From Maribacter hydrothermalis (GTDB lineage: Bacteria; Bacteroidota; Bacteroidia; Flavobacteriales; Flavobacteriaceae), in assembly GCF_001913155.1 (NCBI RefSeq), contig NZ_CP018760.1:2294001-2358000 (forward strand): 64,000 bases of DNA, given 5' to 3'. Every line of letters begins with the position of its first letter. Position 1 is the stretch's first letter. Both the position numbers and the translations under genes were made by a program. Of the stretch, positions 27,237-35,843 are shown one piece after another. The notes beneath the pieces were generated by a model. The model ran no database searches. It was not told the DNA's origin and was given only the letters and a program-made list of their open reading frames with translations.

Positions 27237-28400
27237 CTATTGTTTAAAGTCTTTTACAAAATCCCAATTTGGGGTCAATCCTAATCCTGGTTTATCCGGA
27301 GCAATTAACATTCCTTCTTTATCAACCGTAATATCTTCTTCTACCAAATCGTACATCATTGGGTTACCTCCTAAAGAAAATTCTATAACATTTGCCGATG
27401 GAGAAGCGAAGGCAACTGAAAGACCTGCCATAAAAGAAAACGCTGATCCCCAACAATGCGGAGCCAGCTCCAACTGGTAGGTATGTGCCAATTGCGATAC
27501 GCGCATAGCTTCGGTAATTCCGCCAATAATGGCACAATCGGGTTGCAATACATCTAAAGCACGTTCTGCTATTAAGTCGCGAACGTCAAAAGCGGTGTAT
27601 TCACTTTCTCCTGCAGCGATAGGGATAAATGTATTTGCGCGCACTTCTGCGGTACCAATTTTGTTGTCGGGACTAATAGGTTCTTCGAACCAATATAAAT
27701 TACAATCTTCTACGCCTTTTGTAAACTGCTTGGCTTCGGGCACACTAAAAGTACCATGTGCATCGGTCATTAATTTAATATGGTCTGGTAGAGCTTCACG
27801 AGCTGCTTTTACTCGTTTTACACTTTCCGCTACGGTTTCATCCATAATGCCAACACGCATTTTTACGCCGCTGAATCCTTTTGAAGTATACCCTAATAAT
27901 TGCTCACCGATGGCATCTGCTTTTGCCCATCCGCCACTGGCATATGCTGGCATTTTATCCCGACAACTTCCGCCTAACAATTCAACAACAGGTGCTCCCA
28001 ATGTTTTTCCTTTAATATCCCAAAGGGCGGTGTCAATTCCGCTCATGGCTGAAATCGTCAATCCTCTTCTTCCTAAAATCGGAAATTTTCTTCCTCTGGA
28101 AAGCGAATAATGGTCTCTTGTGCCATTGTACACATGTTCCCAAATGCGAGAAATATTTCGTGCGTCTTTACCAATTAACTGTGGCTTTAATTCATTCTCT
28201 ATACAGCTTACGATAGAAGCACAAGACCCCGATGAACCTACCGCTGCTTTTGCCTCACCGAAACCTTGTAAACCAGAATCGGTAGTTACAACGACCAAGG
28301 TCATATCAAAATTTGTTAGTAAGCCATAGTCAGAAAAATGTTGTTTTTCTTTTGGTATAGGGCAGCGTAACCAGTATGCTTCTATATTGGTAATTTTCAT
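27237..28400 (-). CDS. Mandelate racemase/enolase superfamily enzyme
   Basis: 387 residues. The enolase-superfamily capping domain (1-125) precedes a modified TIM barrel. Catalytic pieces of the mandelate-racemase subgroup are visible: K180 in GVKMRVG, metal ligands D213 (TDAHGTF), E239 (WFEEP) and E265 (AAGESEYT), and the general base H315 in APHCWGS. The stretch GLTISAMSGIDTALWDIKGK and the ending PDKPGLGL match sugar-acid dehydratases and galactarolactone cycloisomerase-like members. It probably abstracts the alpha proton of a sugar acid or lactone. Its start codon overlaps the stop of the isomerase gene. Confidence 0.87.
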   Translation of the reverse strand: MKITNIEAYWLRCPIPKEKQHFSDYGLLTNFDMTLVVVTTDSGLQGFGEAKAAVGSSGSCASIVSCIENELKPQLIGKDARNISRIWEHVYNGTRDHYSLSRGRKFPILGRRGLTISAMSGIDTALWDIKGKTLGAPVVELLGGSCRDKMPAYASGGWAKADAIGEQLLGYTSKGFSGVKMRVGIMDETVAESVKRVKAAREALPDHIKLMTDAHGTFSVPEAKQFTKGVEDCNLYWFEEPISPDNKIGTAEVRANTFIPIAAGESEYTAFDVRDLIAERALDVLQPDCAIIGGITEAMRVSQLAHTYQLELAPHCWGSAFSFMAGLSVAFASPSANVIEFSLGGNPMMYDLVEEDITVDKEGMLIAPDKPGLGLTPNWDFVKDFKQ

Positions 28401-29284
28401 TAAATAAGTGTTTTTAAGGTGTCGATTGATTTTTTGGTAAGCATGGTATAAAACTCATCAGTTATGGCAGAACTACCATGGTCTTCCAAGAATTTCTTTT
28501 GCTCTGCGGTCAATCCTTCAGGATTAGCTTCTATAGAGTTTGGAAACGGATTGGCAGGAGTCCTATCCAATGGCGCACAAAATTCTACGGATAGTACTTT
28601 GTCGTACTCGATTTCTTTAAGCGTAGAAATGATTTTAGACCAGTTTAAATGACCCATTCCCGGTGCCATTCGGTTATTGTCGGCCACATGGAAATTTACC
28701 AGTCGCTTGCCTACTTTTTTTATAGTTTCATACATGTTCACCTCTTCTAAATTCATATGAAACGTATCTAGGCATACACCGCAATTAGGCCCTACGGCTT
28801 CAGCCAAAGCCAATGCCTGTTCGCCACGATTAATAAAATAGGTTTCAAAACGGTTAATAGGTTCAATACCAATCTGTAGACCGTGGTCTTCGGTATATTT
28901 GTAGATTTCTTGTATACCTTTAACAGCCCATTCCCATTCCTCATCTGGTTTGGCGTCTGGTACAATTTTACCAACAGTGGCAGGTACCAAAGAAATTACT
29001 TTTCCGCCTAATTCATAGACCATTTTCGCAACGTCTTTTACATATTGAACCGACATTTTTCGTTGTGCTGGATCTTTAGCTAGCAAGTTTCGTTGCTCTA
29101 ACATTAAGGTTACCGATCCCCAACATTTTATACCATAAAGGTCTAAAAGCAATTGGGCTTTTTTAATGTCGTAACTCTCTGGTGCTCCTTGTATTTCTAT
29201 GTGGGTGTAATCTAATTTTTTGATTCTATTGAGTGTGTGTTCTAGCGATTCGGCACGCATCCAATTATGTATGGCTAATTCCAT
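28400..29284 (-). CDS. Sugar isomerase/epimerase-type TIM barrel protein
   Basis: 294 residues from the ATG at 29284 (MELAIHNWM). A longer frame begins at 29344, but the extra 20 residues overlap the Fe-S gene and are not protein-like. Metal-binding residues of the xylose-isomerase-like/ketose 3-epimerase family are visible: E141 (IGIEPINRFE), D173 (CLDTFHMN), H199 (NFHVADNNR) and E234 (LSVEFCAP). It should isomerise or epimerise a sugar or hydroxy-keto acid. It is embedded in the operon between the Fe-S protein and the enolase-superfamily enzyme. Confidence 0.86.
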   Translation of the reverse strand: MELAIHNWMRAESLEHTLNRIKKLDYTHIEIQGAPESYDIKKAQLLLDLYGIKCWGSVTLMLEQRNLLAKDPAQRKMSVQYVKDVAKMVYELGGKVISLVPATVGKIVPDAKPDEEWEWAVKGIQEIYKYTEDHGLQIGIEPINRFETYFINRGEQALALAEAVGPNCGVCLDTFHMNLEEVNMYETIKKVGKRLVNFHVADNNRMAPGMGHLNWSKIISTLKEIEYDKVLSVEFCAPLDRTPANPFPNSIEANPEGLTAEQKKFLEDHGSSAITDEFYTMLTKKSIDTLKTLI

Positions 29285-29304
29285 GATAAATGACTGTTGT
29301 TTGG

Positions 29305-29739
29305 TTATCCTATAAATTCTATTTTTCTGTGAGATCCATCGCAAAATGGTTTATTTTCAGAAACACCACAGCGGCAAAACCCGGTAATACCATTTTTTGT
29401 AACAATCTCGCCCGATGCTAATTGAATTTGTAGGTTTCCTTTTATTTTTAGCGGACCGTTATTCGTTACTATAATATCTGTAATATATTGGTCTTTTAAT
29501 TCGTTATCTTCCATTTTATCGTTTTTCATGTAATACGTTAATGCACCAGATGGGCATTCATTAATTTGTTTTTTTAAGGCTGAGGTATCCGTAGTTTCTG
29601 GAGTAATCCATGGTCTTTTGTTTGGGTCGTACACATTTGGGAGCATATGAACACATACTTTTGCATGAATACATTTTTGCGGTTTCCAAACTACTATAAG
29701 CTCACCGTTGCTATACTCTTTTACAAGTTCTTTTTCCAT
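29305..29739 (-). CDS. Fer4_19 and CDGSH iron-sulfur protein
   Basis: 144 residues with two Fe-S modules. Residues 1-70 are a divergent 4Fe-4S mono-cluster domain with C23, C29 and C62 (KCIHAKVCVHMLP, NECPSGAL). Residues 90-140 are a CDGSH (mitoNEET-like) domain with C122-x-C124-x8-C133-x3-H137 (FCRCGVSENKPFCDGSH), which ligates a 2Fe-2S cluster through 3 Cys and 1 His. It could carry electrons or sense redox state. It starts 3 bp after the YjdJ-type GNAT gene, a pairing often seen in bacteria. Confidence 0.88.
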   Translation of the reverse strand: MEKELVKEYSNGELIVVWKPQKCIHAKVCVHMLPNVYDPNKRPWITPETTDTSALKKQINECPSGALTYYMKNDKMEDNELKDQYITDIIVTNNGPLKIKGNLQIQLASGEIVTKNGITGFCRCGVSENKPFCDGSHRKIEFIG

Positions 29740-29742
29740 GAT

Positions 29743-30039
29743 CTAATCTTCAATATTAATACCTTTCATAACCAGTTTTTTCCATTCCGGATGTTTTTGT
29801 AAATAATGCGCTACAAATGGACAAAGCGGAACTAATGTTAGGTTTTGTCGTTCAATATCTTCTAAAACTTTAAGAACTAGGGTAGAGCCAATACCTTTTC
29901 CTTCCATAGATTTTGGTACCTCTGTATGGGTCAAATATATTTTATCTTTCGCTTTTATGTATTCGATATACGCGGTGACATCGCCTACAACGGCTTCGTA
30001 CCTTTTTTTAGATGCAATATCTACTAAATTCAATTCCAT
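29743..30039 (-). CDS. YjdJ-type small GNAT acetyltransferase
   Basis: 98 residues of the minimal GNAT class: strands YEAVVGDVTAYIEYI and KIYLTHTEVP, then the acetyl-CoA loop MEGKGIGSTLVLKVLED and LVPLCPFVAHYLQKHPEW. This LCPFvxxyixxHPE ending is typical of YjdJ-like proteins. Substrate unknown. First gene of the seven-gene minus-strand operon that runs down to 24480. Confidence 0.87.
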   Translation of the reverse strand: MELNLVDIASKKRYEAVVGDVTAYIEYIKAKDKIYLTHTEVPKSMEGKGIGSTLVLKVLEDIERQNLTLVPLCPFVAHYLQKHPEWKKLVMKGINIED

Positions 30040-30607
30040 GGCCCTTAAAAATTTAGAAGTTTTAAGGTAGGGAAAATATGTTTCTTTTCGAAGTTATGGC
30101 AATAACGAATTGTTAAATATTGAAATCAGCTTTTATATTGGTAATTATTCTAAGTCATTTTATAATGCAATTGACAGATTGTATATGTATTGCTACAGGT
30201 AATGTTTATACATAAAAGTACAATTTGAAGATTTAGATGAAGAAAGATTACAATATCAAAGAATAAAATAGCGTGGACTATATCATTATTTTTTTATAGT
30301 CCAGAAATCCTTTTTAATATGTCAACGGGACTATAACTGCTTACATTCGATATCAATGTTTTGGATTGTAATATGCCGTCGTAGGACTTCACTCGGCCTC
30401 GCTTAAACGACATTTTCGATTTGAACACAATGGCTCAGAGTTTTTATTTGGTAAAAAGACGGTGGATGTAGAGGAAAGAACTATGCCTAGATCCATATAA
30501 GTTGATCATTCTATTATACATGACTATGAAGTTTGTTTGTTCATTGTAAAGTATCAACAATTAATGTCTTTAGAAGGTGAGGTTTAGATTAGAGTAAAAT
30601 AAATATG
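30040..30607. other. Long intergenic gap with hairpin and GC-rich patch
   Basis: 568 bp without a convincing gene. A perfect 9-bp inverted repeat TGGACTATA/TATAGTCCA (30274-30282 and 30295-30303, 12-nt loop) is present. At about 30373-30412 the sequence is clearly G/C-richer than its surroundings and bounded by GTCGT/ACGAC. On the minus strand 30413-30294 a 39-codon ORF begins MSFKRGRVKSYDG; it is not recognised and could be a remnant. The promoter of the downstream operon should lie near 30040-30120. Confidence 0.4.
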
Positions 30608-32110
30608 CTATACTAACGGGTTTATACTTTCATTAGTTGAAGATCTAAAACGTAAAATGAACTCCGTACCCCTATTAGGTTCACTTTTGCATAGTACTTC
30701 ACCATTGTTCATTTCAGCAAAATCTTTAGTTATCATTAAACCAAATCCAGTTCCTTTTTCGCCATGGGTGCCTTCTCGAACACTTGGGCTGTTCTTGTTT
30801 TTAGAAGTATTATCCCAGTTAGCATTCATTCCTAGTCCAAAATCCTTTACCCGTAATTCAACTATATTAGAGGTACATTGAGAAGACAATATTATTTTTT
30901 GACCTTTCTCGCTAAACTTAATAGCATTAGAGGTTAAATTACGAAGCATTACCTTTAACATGTTTTCGTCAATAACGAGTTCTCGGCAAGTTATATCTAA
31001 TTCGATTTCTATAGCTTTATCATCTGCCATTCTTTTAAATTCCTTTTTTATGGATTTAAAAAGTACTTCTAAATCGCATAGTTTTTTGTTTAAAGTAACT
31101 CCTTCTAATTGTTTGTATGACCACTCAAGTAAAACATTGATCATAGAAACTCTATCGTTTACCTCATTTTTTAATTTCTTTAAAATCACCTTAAGTTCGC
31201 TTTCTTCTAATTGACTTTCAATCATTTCAATTATGGAGTTAACATTATTAAGCGGTCCTCTAACGTCGTGTGTAAGTAGTGAAAATAATTTGTTTTTAAG
31301 TTTATTTATTTTTTCAAGCTCCTCATTTTGGTTTATTAAATCTTCTTTTGCTATTTGTAAATGTTTGGTTTGTTTTTCAACTTCAGAAATAAGTATCTTA
31401 TTAACATCCATTTGTATTTTCAAACTGTCTTCTTCAATAGTTTTAAACTTATAGCCAACGAGTATTGAAAAAAGTATTAATTGTAGGGTTACTAAAATAG
31501 AAGTAATTAAAACAATAAGATTAGCATCAAAATCAACATATCTTTTTAAATACCATGAACTTATATAAAGAATCGCAGAAAGTAAACAAGGGGCGTAAGA
31601 AAACAAATAGTATCTATTAAATTTTTCAGTTTTATATAATTGGATTCCAGAAAATATGTTAAGAAATATGGAAGACATCGCCGTCATTGCGGCAAACATG
31701 ACAAATACATCATTTAACCAATCGAATTTGGTTATTAAATTATTTAAAATGTGTGCCACCGGTAGTCCGATTATTATAGTGGTGAATATTTTGTAAATTT
31801 TAAATAATATTGGAAAGTTATTCTCAGAAATGTTTAGATAGTTTTTTGTAAACATTAAGAGACCAAAAGTAGTAATCATTGCAGTTGTTAGCGATGCTTT
31901 GTCCGCAATAAATACAATTTGGGCGCTAAAAGAATTATTTATGATAAGGTAAAGACTCCAGTGTAAAGTGAGTCCTAATATGAGAATAAAATAATATTTT
32001 AAAATTTTATATCTAAGTACTAAATAAGATACGAAGTGATAAATGCCAAAAACGCAAAAAATAGCAGTAAATACGATGGTTGCAAAGTATCTTAAATCAA
32101 TACTATTCAT
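30608..32110 (-). CDS. Orphan membrane sensor histidine kinase
   Basis: 500 residues. Seven hydrophobic segments cover residues about 8-220 in the style of 7TM sensor domains without a large periplasmic loop. A coiled coil (about 225-272) follows, then HisKA with LFSLLTHDVRGPLNNV (phospho-acceptor H281), and HATPase_c with the N box near NLTSNAIKFSEKG, G1 DFGLGMN and G2 GEKGTGFGLMITKDFAEM. It autophosphorylates at H281. No response regulator or output gene lies beside it, so its partner is encoded elsewhere. The ligand is unknown. Confidence 0.87.
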   Translation of the reverse strand: MNSIDLRYFATIVFTAIFCVFGIYHFVSYLVLRYKILKYYFILILGLTLHWSLYLIINNSFSAQIVFIADKASLTTAMITTFGLLMFTKNYLNISENNFPILFKIYKIFTTIIIGLPVAHILNNLITKFDWLNDVFVMFAAMTAMSSIFLNIFSGIQLYKTEKFNRYYLFSYAPCLLSAILYISSWYLKRYVDFDANLIVLITSILVTLQLILFSILVGYKFKTIEEDSLKIQMDVNKILISEVEKQTKHLQIAKEDLINQNEELEKINKLKNKLFSLLTHDVRGPLNNVNSIIEMIESQLEESELKVILKKLKNEVNDRVSMINVLLEWSYKQLEGVTLNKKLCDLEVLFKSIKKEFKRMADDKAIEIELDITCRELVIDENMLKVMLRNLTSNAIKFSEKGQKIILSSQCTSNIVELRVKDFGLGMNANWDNTSKNKNSPSVREGTHGEKGTGFGLMITKDFAEMNNGEVLCKSEPNRGTEFILRFRSSTNESINPLV

Positions 32111-32327
32111 TTATAAGTGAAGAATTGGTTAAGTGTTTATATATTTTTTAATGGTAGAGTAATACCTCATAGTTGAATGTATACTTTATAATTGATAAAT
32201 GGAAATAGATTACCGCGCTTCTTTAATTTTTTTACTGATATGGCTAAATGAAACATTTTATTTATTACAAGTTTTGGTGTTATAAAGAATAACTAAATTC
32301 AGTATAATTTGATTTATATTTATTAGA

Positions 32328-33014
32328 ATGACAAGCTTAGAAGAACAACTTAAAAATCCGGTTTGGTATTCCTTAAAAGAAACACATAAACATTTTTTAG
32401 TCGAATATGATGGCGTTCAATTTTACAATCAAGAGGTTAGTACTTTTGGTTCTTTTTTTGACGAAACAAAAACAGTTAAGGCTTCTAATAACTATCTTAA
32501 GAATACAGATCATTTCTTTTTCGTTTCAGAAAATCAAACTCCATTAATAGATGATACTAAAGTTTTCTTGGAAAAGAAAATTGAAGGTTGCCAAATGGTT
32601 TTGAATACACTATCAGATGTTTCAATAATAGAAGAAATTGTGTTATTAGGTAATGATTATATTGATGAAATATATAATTTAATATGGTTGGTAATGCCGG
32701 GATATTATAGAAGAAGAACTTATGAAATGGGTAATTATTACGGAATATTTAAGAACGGTAAGTTAGTTTCAATAACAGGTCAACGAATGCAAACAAATCT
32801 TTTTATTGAAGTTAGTGCCGTGGTCACTCATCCAGAGTATACTAGAAAAGGATTCGCGAAACAACTAATTGCCCACACTACAAAAGAGATTTTACGAGAG
32901 AATAAAAAGCCTATTTTACATACAAACAAAGGTAATTCAGCTATTCCACTTTATGAGAAATTGGGTTATGAACTAACTAGAGATATGAACTGGTGGTTGT
33001 ATCGTAAAGTGTAA
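32328..33014 (+). CDS. FR47-like GNAT acetyltransferase
   Basis: 228 residues. The N-terminal 110 residues are a variable domain; the C-terminal GNAT/FR47 domain shows YGIFKNGKLVSITGQRM, the strand EVSAVVTHPEY and the acetyl-CoA loop TRKGFAKQLIAHTTKEIL, then HTNKGNSAIPLYEKLGYE. The usual substrate of FR47 proteins is an amino-acid amine or a small amine. It stands alone between an orphan histidine kinase and ssb. Confidence 0.83.
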   Translation: MTSLEEQLKNPVWYSLKETHKHFLVEYDGVQFYNQEVSTFGSFFDETKTVKASNNYLKNTDHFFFVSENQTPLIDDTKVFLEKKIEGCQMVLNTLSDVSIIEEIVLLGNDYIDEIYNLIWLVMPGYYRRRTYEMGNYYGIFKNGKLVSITGQRMQTNLFIEVSAVVTHPEYTRKGFAKQLIAHTTKEILRENKKPILHTNKGNSAIPLYEKLGYELTRDMNWWLYRKV

Positions 33015-33075
33015 TTATTTTTGATTTTTACTTATAAAATATTCGAAATATTTTCTACTTATACTATCCAAAAAG

Positions 33076-33200
33076 TAAACGATTATAATTTTTTATAACA
33101 TTAAAATATATTTAAACATTAGATTATCAATAATATAAAAGTTTTAAAACGACTGTAAACGATAACAAACGATAGTAAACGTTTCGAGACCGTTTAAAAC
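33076..33200 (+). promoter_or_regulatory. AAACG repeat cluster upstream of ssb
   Basis: Copies of AAACG recur at 33078, 33147, 33157, 33167 and 33177, mostly at 10-bp spacing in the last part (GTAAACGAT, CAAACGAT, GTAAACG), followed by inverted CGTTT at 33180 and 33191. The block is flanked by GTTTTAAAACG and CGTTTAAAAC. One-turn phasing in front of a DNA-repair gene suggests an operator or binding array, but a by-chance A/T pattern cannot be excluded. Confidence 0.4.
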
Positions 33201-33279
33201 TTCAATGCTGATCTAGGTTTGCAGTGTCGAGCCATCGAGGCTTGATAGTATAAACTGTTAAACCATAAAAATTAGAAAG

Positions 33280-33612
33280 ATGAACGCATTAAAAAACAAA
33301 GTACAGTTGATTGGGAATTTAGGTCAAGACCCAGAAATCGTAAACCTTGAAGGAGGTACTAAATTGGCAAAATTTTCAATTGCCACGACAGAGAGTTATA
33401 AGAACGCAAACGGCGAGAAAGTAGATGATACCCAATGGCATAATATTGTAGCTTGGGGTAAAACTGCTGAGATTGTAGAAAACTTTTTAGTTAAGGGAAA
33501 ACAAGTGGCAATAGAAGGTAAACTTACCCACCGTTCTTATGAAACAAAAGAAGGAGAAAAAAGATACATCACAGAAGTAAGGTGCAATGAGCTGTTGATG
33601 TTAGGGAAGTAG
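33280..33612 (+). CDS. ssb: Single-stranded DNA-binding protein, tail-less
   Basis: 110 residues covering only the OB fold: NKVQLIGNLGQDPEIV, KLAKFSIATTESY, DTQWHNIVAWGKTAEIVENFLVKGKQVAIEGKL and the closing RYITEVRCNELLMLGK. The Gly/Pro-rich linker and acidic DDDIPF-type tip of replicative SSBs are missing, so this copy cannot recruit partner enzymes in the usual way. It is probably an accessory paralog, with the main SSB elsewhere in the genome. RecQ follows on the same strand after a palindromic repeat. Confidence 0.88.
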   Translation: MNALKNKVQLIGNLGQDPEIVNLEGGTKLAKFSIATTESYKNANGEKVDDTQWHNIVAWGKTAEIVENFLVKGKQVAIEGKLTHRSYETKEGEKRYITEVRCNELLMLGK

Positions 33613-33619
33613 GCGGTTG

Positions 33620-33699
33620 GTCTTCACGAGGAGGTACGGCGAAGTGATCTATAAGTTAAGTACACGAATTTGTCAGATTGCTTCGTTCCTCGCAAAGAC
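33620..33699. repeat. Degenerate palindromic (REP-like) element
   Basis: Left arm GTCTTCACGAGGAGGTACGG... (33620-33650) and right arm AGATTGCTTCGTTCCTCGCA... (33675-33699) are imperfect inverted copies. They match the flavobacterial repeat type GTCATTGCGAGGA...CGAAGCAATCT with several substitutions. It lies between ssb and recQ. Confidence 0.6.
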
Positions 33700-33754
33700 G
33701 TAATCCTTCGAAAACATCTGCCAAAAACATTTTCAAACACTATTTTTGCAAAAC

Positions 33755-35839
33755 ATGATAGCAATAGAAAAAGACCTACTCCCATTATTAAAAAAAAACT
33801 TTGGTTACGATTCGTTTAAGCCTAATCAATTATCCATCATTGACGATGCGCTTAATAATAAAGATGTTATAGCAATTATGCCTACCGGTGGTGGTAAATC
33901 ACTCTGTTATCAACTAACGGCTTTAGCACTTGAAGGTACAGCAATTGTGATTTCTCCGCTAATTGCCTTAATGAAGGACCAGGTTGATGTGTTACAGGCA
34001 AACGGCATTGCAGCGGATTATTATAATAGTTCTCAATCACAAGAAACACAACAGGAGATTTTAGGGAAGTTGGAACGGGGCGAGTTGAAACTATTTTATG
34101 TTGCCCCAGAGAGTCTTGGTTTTTTTGATACTATTCTTGGAAATTTAAAGATTAGTCTTTTCGCGATTGATGAAGCACATTGCATTTCATCTTGGGGACA
34201 CGATTTTAGACCTGCCTATACTCAGTTAGGCGGATTAAAAAGAAGATTTCCGAATATTCCGGTGATGGCGCTTACGGCAACCGCTGACAAAACTACTCAG
34301 GATGATATTGCGGACCAATTGCAAATACAGAATGCTGAACGTCATTTAGCCTCTTTTAATAGACCTAATTTATATCTTGATGTAAAACCCGCTCAAGACC
34401 GAATAAAACATATTCTGGATTTTTTAGATGAACGGCCTTTTGAAAGTGGAATAATTTACTGCCTAAGTCGAAAAAGCACTGAGTCCATTGCCGAGAAATT
34501 ACGAAATGCTGGCTTTAAAGCAAAAGCCTATCATGCAGGTTTATCGTCTGAAGAGCGCTCTACGGTTCAAGAAGAATTTATTACTGATAAGGTTCCTATT
34601 ATTGTGGCAACCATTGCCTTTGGCATGGGTATAGATAAAAGTAACGTTCGTTGGGTTATTCATTATAACCTGCCCAAAAATATTGAAGGATACTACCAAG
34701 AAATTGGTCGTGGTGGTCGTGACGGCTTGCCAGCGCATGCCTTGTTATTTTATAGTTTTGCCGATGTCGCTCAGTTACGAAGATTCATTACCCAAAGCGA
34801 AAATGCAGAAGTAGAATATGCCAAATTAGAACGAATGCAGCAATTTGCTGAAGCGTTAAGTTGTCGTAGAATTGCGTTATTGAACTATTTTGGAGAACAA
34901 GTAACCAAAGGTTGTGGTAATTGTGATATCTGTACTACTCCACCTGCTTATTTTGATGCCACTTTATTAGCCCAGAAAGTTTGTTCCGGGGTTGCCCGTT
35001 TAAAAGAGCGCGAGCCAATGGGTATGTTGATAGACGTCTTAAGAGGTGCACAAAATGCACATGTGTTAGAAAAAGGCTATCAGAATATAAAAACCTATGG
35101 AGCGGTAAAAGATGTTTCATGGTTAGACTTGCAGCAATATGTAATTCAATTGTTGAACCAAGGGGTATTAGATATTAATTTTAGGGAGGGAGCAAGGCTT
35201 GGATTAACAACCTTAGCGAAAGAGGTATTGTTTTCTGGTAAAAAGATTCAATTGGCTGTTTTACAGAAAGAAACTGAGAAGAGAAAAGCTGCGCCTAAAT
35301 CTAGTATTAAGAAAACCGATTTGTTTGAAAAACTTAGAGTACTTAGACAGCAAATTGCAATTGAACAGAATGTACCTGCATATGTAGTTTTTGGAGATGC
35401 CAGTTTAAAAGATATGGAAGTCAAGCTCCCTAAAAATGAGAAGGAGTTTATGGACGTTTCTGGGGTAGGGCAGGCGAAATTAGAAAAATATGCTGTTGTA
35501 TTTTTAGAAGAAATTAAAAAGCATGTGGGCACTAAAAAATCCAAACGAAAAACACACGACCAAACTTTCGATTTGTTTTCTGAGGGATTAACGGTTTCTG
35601 AAATTGCGACAGCCCGAAATTTATCTGAGAATACTATTTACGGACATTTGATGAAAAAACATACCGAAGGAGAGGAGCTCGATTTAAATCAGTTTGTGAG
35701 TATTGAGGATATTTCGAAAATAGAAAATGCCAAGTCTCAATTAACCGATGTTACCGGTCTAAAAGATTACTTTGAATTTTTTGAAGAGAAAATGCCGTAT
35801 TGGAAAATTAAGCTTGCATTGTATATGTTAGATTCTTAA
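33755..35839 (+). CDS. recQ: ATP-dependent DNA helicase RecQ
   Basis: 694 residues from the ATG at 33755 (a TTG 9 bp upstream is in frame but unlikely). Order of domains: SF2 helicase with [13 protein letters not shown] (Walker A), [14 protein letters not shown] (DEAH box and aromatic loop) and [12 protein letters not shown] (motif VI); RQC zinc site with Cys in SCRR and GCGNCDIC (about 372-393); winged helix; HRDC (about 515-590); and a C-terminal helix-turn-helix domain ([21 protein letters not shown]). It unwinds DNA 3'-5' in recombination repair. A TAnnTTTG-type box (TATTTTTG, 33741-33748) lies almost on the start codon, so either a nearly leaderless transcript or chance. Confidence 0.93.
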   Translation: MIAIEKDLLPLLKKNFGYDSFKPNQLSIIDDALNNKDVIAIMPTGGGKSLCYQLTALALEGTAIVISPLIALMKDQVDVLQANGIAADYYNSSQSQETQQEILGKLERGELKLFYVAPESLGFFDTILGNLKISLFAIDEAHCISSWGHDFRPAYTQLGGLKRRFPNIPVMALTATADKTTQDDIADQLQIQNAERHLASFNRPNLYLDVKPAQDRIKHILDFLDERPFESGIIYCLSRKSTESIAEKLRNAGFKAKAYHAGLSSEERSTVQEEFITDKVPIIVATIAFGMGIDKSNVRWVIHYNLPKNIEGYYQEIGRGGRDGLPAHALLFYSFADVAQLRRFITQSENAEVEYAKLERMQQFAEALSCRRIALLNYFGEQVTKGCGNCDICTTPPAYFDATLLAQKVCSGVARLKEREPMGMLIDVLRGAQNAHVLEKGYQNIKTYGAVKDVSWLDLQQYVIQLLNQGVLDINFREGARLGLTTLAKEVLFSGKKIQLAVLQKETEKRKAAPKSSIKKTDLFEKLRVLRQQIAIEQNVPAYVVFGDASLKDMEVKLPKNEKEFMDVSGVGQAKLEKYAVVFLEEIKKHVGTKKSKRKTHDQTFDLFSEGLTVSEIATARNLSENTIYGHLMKKHTEGEELDLNQFVSIEDISKIENAKSQLTDVTGLKDYFEFFEEKMPYWKIKLALYMLDS

Positions 35840-35843
35840 AGAC

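Noticed and set aside
27529..28110. 193-codon plus-strand ORF antisense to the MR-type enolase
   Set aside because: Long only because of the codon use of the real gene on the other strand; no motif, no promoter.
30608..32110. Two-component system with an adjacent response regulator
   Set aside because: No receiver-domain gene lies within several kilobases on either strand; the kinase is an orphan.
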